Source: an uncultured Bacteroidia bacterium (GTDB lineage Bacteria; Bacteroidota; Bacteroidia; Bacteroidales; Prolixibacteraceae). Taken from it: a stretch of DNA of 48,322 nt. Both the position numbers and the translations under genes were made by a program. The notes under the pieces were generated by a model. That model had not been told where the DNA came from and made no database searches. It was given only the letters and a program-made list of their open reading frames with translations. The stretch is from assembly GCA_903854235.1 (NCBI GenBank), contig CAINVV010000242.1:1-48322 (forward strand), read 5' to 3'. Of this stretch, positions 45,275 through 48,322 are shown piece by piece (within the stretch, counting starts at the first letter, position 1; each line of letters opens with the position of its first letter).

Positions 45275-46369
45275 ATGACTGAAACAAAAAGATTGATCTC
45301 ACTGGATGTTTTGCGCGGGTTCACAGTAGCCGCCATGATTTTGGTGAACTATCCAGGGAGTGAGCAATTTTCCTATGCTCCACTCAATCACACCAAATGG
45401 AACGGCCTGTCACCAACTGATTTAATTGCTCCTATTTTTCTATTTGTGGTAGGCGTATCCATTGCACTGGCCTATACAAAAAGGTTGGCAATGGGTTTAC
45501 GCAAAGCAGATATGTACAAGAAGATCGTAGGACGATCGATCAAGATTTACCTGGTCGGGATTTTTCTAAATCTGCTGCCTGATTTTAACTTTGCCGATCT
45601 GCGTTATACAGGTACCCTGCCAAGAATTGCGCTGGTTTTCCTGTTTTGTGCCATTCTATTCCTCAATTCAACCTGGAAACAGCAGGTCTGGACTGCAATT
45701 GGAATTTTGGTGGGCTATTGGCTGGTCATGCTTTTTGTACCATTGCCAGGATACGGGAAACCCATGCTGGAACCTGGAATTAATGTAGCAGCCTGGCTGG
45801 ATACCAAATTTCTTCCGGGCACGATGTGGCAGAAGACCTGGGATCCGGAGGGAATACTGAGTACTTTCCCCTCCTTCGTGACCGGTATCACCGGTATGCT
45901 GGCGGGGCGTTTGCTCTTGGGTAATCTCGAAAAGAAAGACAAGGCTATCTGGCTTCTTTCGGGTGGATTCGTTGCCATTTTGGCTGGATATTTGTGGAAC
46001 CTGCATTTCCCATGTAACGAGAATATATGGAGCAGTTCGTTCGTGCTGATCACCTCGGGTGCAGCCGCCCTTTTTCTTGGAACCTTCTATTACCTGATTG
46101 ACATTCTTGGACGGACCAGGTTCACGGAAGGTGGACTCATCTTTGGCGCCAATGCCATCGCGGTCTATTTTCTTGCAGATATTTGGGCGCTCTTTTTCTA
46201 CGAGTTGAAAATGGGCGGAGCTAGCTTGAATGATCATTTTGTGACGCAACTATCCGGTGTAGCAGTAACTCCCCAGTTCTGGAGCATGATTTATGCCATG
46301 CTTTTCGTTCTTGTCAACTTCGTTCCTGCACTCATTTTATACAGAAAAAAGATTTTCATCAAGCTTTAA
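45275..46369 (+). CDS. NagX/HGSNAT-like membrane acyltransferase (DUF5009/DUF1624-type)
   Basis: The 364-residue membrane protein has about ten helices and the family opening RLISLDVLRGFTVAAMILVN followed by SPTDLIAPIFLFVVGVSIA. These motifs mark the heparan-alpha-glucosaminide N-acetyltransferase-like family, which includes bacterial NagX. The human enzyme moves acetyl groups from cytosolic acetyl-CoA to glucosamine across the lysosomal membrane. A role in acetylating or handling amino sugars is inferred from the divergent GH20 hexosaminidase 266 bp away. That gap is AT-rich and holds no clear regulatory site. Confidence 0.85.
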   Translation: MTETKRLISLDVLRGFTVAAMILVNYPGSEQFSYAPLNHTKWNGLSPTDLIAPIFLFVVGVSIALAYTKRLAMGLRKADMYKKIVGRSIKIYLVGIFLNLLPDFNFADLRYTGTLPRIALVFLFCAILFLNSTWKQQVWTAIGILVGYWLVMLFVPLPGYGKPMLEPGINVAAWLDTKFLPGTMWQKTWDPEGILSTFPSFVTGITGMLAGRLLLGNLEKKDKAIWLLSGGFVAILAGYLWNLHFPCNENIWSSSFVLITSGAAALFLGTFYYLIDILGRTRFTEGGLIFGANAIAVYFLADIWALFFYELKMGGASLNDHFVTQLSGVAVTPQFWSMIYAMLFVLVNFVPALILYRKKIFIKL

Positions 46370-46488
46370 TACCAATTGATAAAAGTCAGGAGAGCACAAA
46401 ATTATTCGGTCCCTTTCAAAATTATTTTAGATCAAATCTTAGAAATCGGTTCTATTTTTAGTTAAATTTAAGAGCTTAATAAACCTTT

Positions 46489-48264
46489 GTGAAAATCGAT
46501 ATCTACACGTTTGCCATTGTACTTGGAATTGTCTATTCCATTCAGTTTGTTATATTCTTCATTGAATACAACAATCACAGGAGTTACAAGGGCCCGGGGT
46601 GGTGGTTGATTTGGAGCGCTGCCGCAGTAGTGGGATTTCTGTTCATGGTGGCTCGACAAATACCCTCCTTTGAGCACATTGCCATTCTGGGACAAAATGT
46701 GATGCTTCTTCTTGCAATCAGTTTTGTTTACATCGGCATTGTGAAATTTCTGGATAAACCACTGAAATTTAAATTGGTAAGCGTCGTATATTTTCTATTT
46801 TTATTACCCTTTTGCTATTACGATTTTTTTGAAGATAACATTCATATCCGCACCATTTTAATTTGGGCCACTGTTTTTGTCATTTCAACCGTTTATGGAT
46901 ACGATCTCTATAAACGCAGGCCAAAATCACTGGATATTGCCTTGAATATCTGTATATTGGTGTTTTTTGGCCATGCGCTTTTTGCCATTTTCAAGGTACT
47001 GTTGCTGCTCACAGGAAGCGAAATAAATCATGTTTTTTCGCCTGAATTTTTCAATTACTCTACGTACGTTGAAATATTGTTTGTAACCATTTTCTGGACC
47101 TATGCGTTGATTATGATGATCAATCACCGGTTATCGGAAGACATTGGAAGGGTGAAGGATCATTTTGAGGCCATCTACAAAACATCGCCGGATGCCATCC
47201 TCATTACCGATATGGAGCAAGGGATCATTGAATCTGCCAATGAAAAATTCTATGAACTCACTGGCTACAGGAAGGAGGAGGTAATAGGAAAGTCTACCCT
47301 CGAACTTCATTTCTGGCCTAACCAAATGGGAAGAAACCAGTACATTCAATTGGTTGGCGAACAGGGTCGCTATTTTAATTTTGAATCAACCTTTTTGTGC
47401 AAAGGAGAGAAAGTTCTTTCCGGATTACTCTCCGGTAGTATCATCCATCTCAATGAAAAGCCTCATTTAATTAGCATTGTTCACGACATCACGGACAGAA
47501 AAGAAAGGGAGTTGGAAATTCTGAAACAAAATTCTCAATTACAAATACTTAACGCTGAAAAAGACAAGCTTTTTTCCATCATAGCACACGATTTGAAGAG
47601 CCCTTTCAGCTCATTTTTAGGTTTGACAGAAATTATGGCTGACGAGATACCAAATTTGCCTATCAGCGAGGTGATACAGTTGGCAGCAAGGATGCGGGAT
47701 TCAGCCCGCAACCTTTATGGATTGCTTGAAAACCTTCTGCAATGGTCGCTGGTCAGGCAGGGACTGACCAAGTATAATCCTGTGCAGATCGTCTTATTGC
47801 CAGAAATCCAGGAGAGCCTTTTGACCTCTGTTGAAGCCTCAGAGAAAAAGAAGATCACCGTTGAAATTAAAGTACCCGAAGAACTGCTGGTATTTGCTGA
47901 CCAAAATATGTTGCGGTCACTTTTCCGGAACCTTATCTCCAATGCAATCAAATTCACTCCTGACAATGGAACAGTCTGCATTGCTGCAAGTTATATTTCT
48001 AAAGATTGTTGCTTAATTTCTGTAAAGGACTCGGGTATTGGCATGAGTAAAAACTTGCAGCAACTTCTTTTTAAAATGGATGCCAACAATTCACGAAAAG
48101 GAACGAACGGGGAGATGAGTTGCGGATTGGGACTCCTGCTTTGCAAGGAATTTGTAAACATGCATCAAGGTGAGATCTGGACGGAAAGTGAGGAAGGAAA
48201 GGGGAGTACCTTCTACGTCAAACTGTCAGCCGTACCCTTCAATTCAGCCTCCGGCACTCATTGA
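46489..48264 (+). CDS. Seven-helix membrane PAS sensor histidine kinase
   Basis: The 591-residue kinase has an N-terminal block of about seven membrane helices (1-220), a PAS domain (about 228-345: YKTSPDAILITD, SANEKFYELTGY, VHDITDRKE), HisKA with the phosphoacceptor in IIAHDLKSPFSSF, and an ATPase domain (VKDSGIGM, CGLGLLLC). The start is GTG: an in-frame TAA lies two codons upstream (46480-46482) and no nearer ATG keeps the first helix. No response regulator adjoins within the window, so it looks orphan. The ligand of the membrane domain is unknown. Its last codons overlap a possible convergent minus-strand gene. Confidence 0.93.
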   Translation: MKIDIYTFAIVLGIVYSIQFVIFFIEYNNHRSYKGPGWWLIWSAAAVVGFLFMVARQIPSFEHIAILGQNVMLLLAISFVYIGIVKFLDKPLKFKLVSVVYFLFLLPFCYYDFFEDNIHIRTILIWATVFVISTVYGYDLYKRRPKSLDIALNICILVFFGHALFAIFKVLLLLTGSEINHVFSPEFFNYSTYVEILFVTIFWTYALIMMINHRLSEDIGRVKDHFEAIYKTSPDAILITDMEQGIIESANEKFYELTGYRKEEVIGKSTLELHFWPNQMGRNQYIQLVGEQGRYFNFESTFLCKGEKVLSGLLSGSIIHLNEKPHLISIVHDITDRKERELEILKQNSQLQILNAEKDKLFSIIAHDLKSPFSSFLGLTEIMADEIPNLPISEVIQLAARMRDSARNLYGLLENLLQWSLVRQGLTKYNPVQIVLLPEIQESLLTSVEASEKKKITVEIKVPEELLVFADQNMLRSLFRNLISNAIKFTPDNGTVCIAASYISKDCCLISVKDSGIGMSKNLQQLLFKMDANNSRKGTNGEMSCGLGLLLCKEFVNMHQGEIWTESEEGKGSTFYVKLSAVPFNSASGTH

Positions 48265-48321
48265 CCCTAGAAAATTTTCAAAGATCTGTTCGCGCAATTC
48301 TTTTTCCCCAATGTTCAGGGC
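48244..48321 (-). CDS. Possible 3' end of a minus-strand gene (partial)
   Basis: An open minus-strand frame runs from the window edge to a TGA at 48244-48246. It reads ALNIGEKELREQIF and ends in FLGSMSAGG. Composition looks coding (charged helix), and the convergent orientation with the kinase is plausible, with 21 bp of 3' overlap. Only 25 codons are visible and no family can be named. Confidence 0.35.
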   Translation of the reverse strand, partial: ALNIGEKELREQIFENFLGSMSAGG

Positions 48322-48322
48322 A

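Overview
The window comes from a member of the Bacteroidota. The evidence is a SusC/SusD pair, a PorE-like TPR/propeller/OmpA lipoprotein of type IX secretion type, the roughly 1100-residue form of SecA, Bacteroidota-style promoters (TTTG-like -33, 19 bp, TAnnTTTG-like -7), an almost complete lack of Shine-Dalgarno sequences, and exported hydrolases for plant or host polysaccharides. An environmental anaerobe or facultative anaerobe of the Bacteroidales/Marinilabiliales type is my best guess, but the family cannot be fixed from the sequence alone. I saw no tRNA, rRNA, CRISPR array, phage gene or transposase.

Layout. 1-9.0 kb is housekeeping: an exported glutathione peroxidase, dnaX (split by an A10 slippery run into gamma-like and tau-like products), NADP-isocitrate dehydrogenase, ferritin, secA and lgt. 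9.0-17.6 kb is the unusual region. An AT-rich leader with a sigma-54-like site is followed by a periplasmic binding domain fused through one membrane helix to a GcvH-like lipoyl domain, a Tat-exported HybA-type protein with sixteen cluster cysteines, a HybB/NrfD-type membrane protein, and a second membrane-tethered GcvH-like protein. A terminator comes next, then a histidine kinase with c-type heme motifs in its sensor and an NtrC-type sigma-54 activator. No hydrogenase, molybdoenzyme or glycine-cleavage partner is present. 17.6-22.9 kb carries an archaemetzincin protease and three exported esterases or glycosidases, including a CE12-type esterase fused to a predicted six-hairpin glycosidase. 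23.0-31.3 kb is housekeeping again: prfC, a cyclophilin, the PorE-like lipoprotein, purM, prfA and pyrF. 31.4-46.4 kb is accessory metabolism: an exported esterase, a Gfo/Idh oxidoreductase, SusC/SusD, arfB, a DUF5916-type outer-membrane protein, a small lipoprotein, a GH20 hexosaminidase and a divergent NagX-like acyltransferase. The window ends with a 7-TM PAS histidine kinase and the possible 3' end of a minus-strand gene.

The candidate novel system is 9512-17553. My model is a quinone-linked electron conduit whose HybA-like iron-sulfur subunit faces the periplasm, whose HybB-like subunit crosses the membrane, and whose cytoplasmic partners are two lipoyl-type domains. It would be controlled by a heme-c redox sensor through sigma-54. 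The reaction itself is unknown.

Separately, the intergenic gaps are repeatedly filled by two kinds of short tandem repeats: strict 7-bp arrays (GATATGA/GATATAA and related sequences) and 9-10-bp arrays (GTGACTAAA). They usually start at, or even include, a stop codon. One pair of inverted 9-mer arrays builds a convincing intrinsic terminator.
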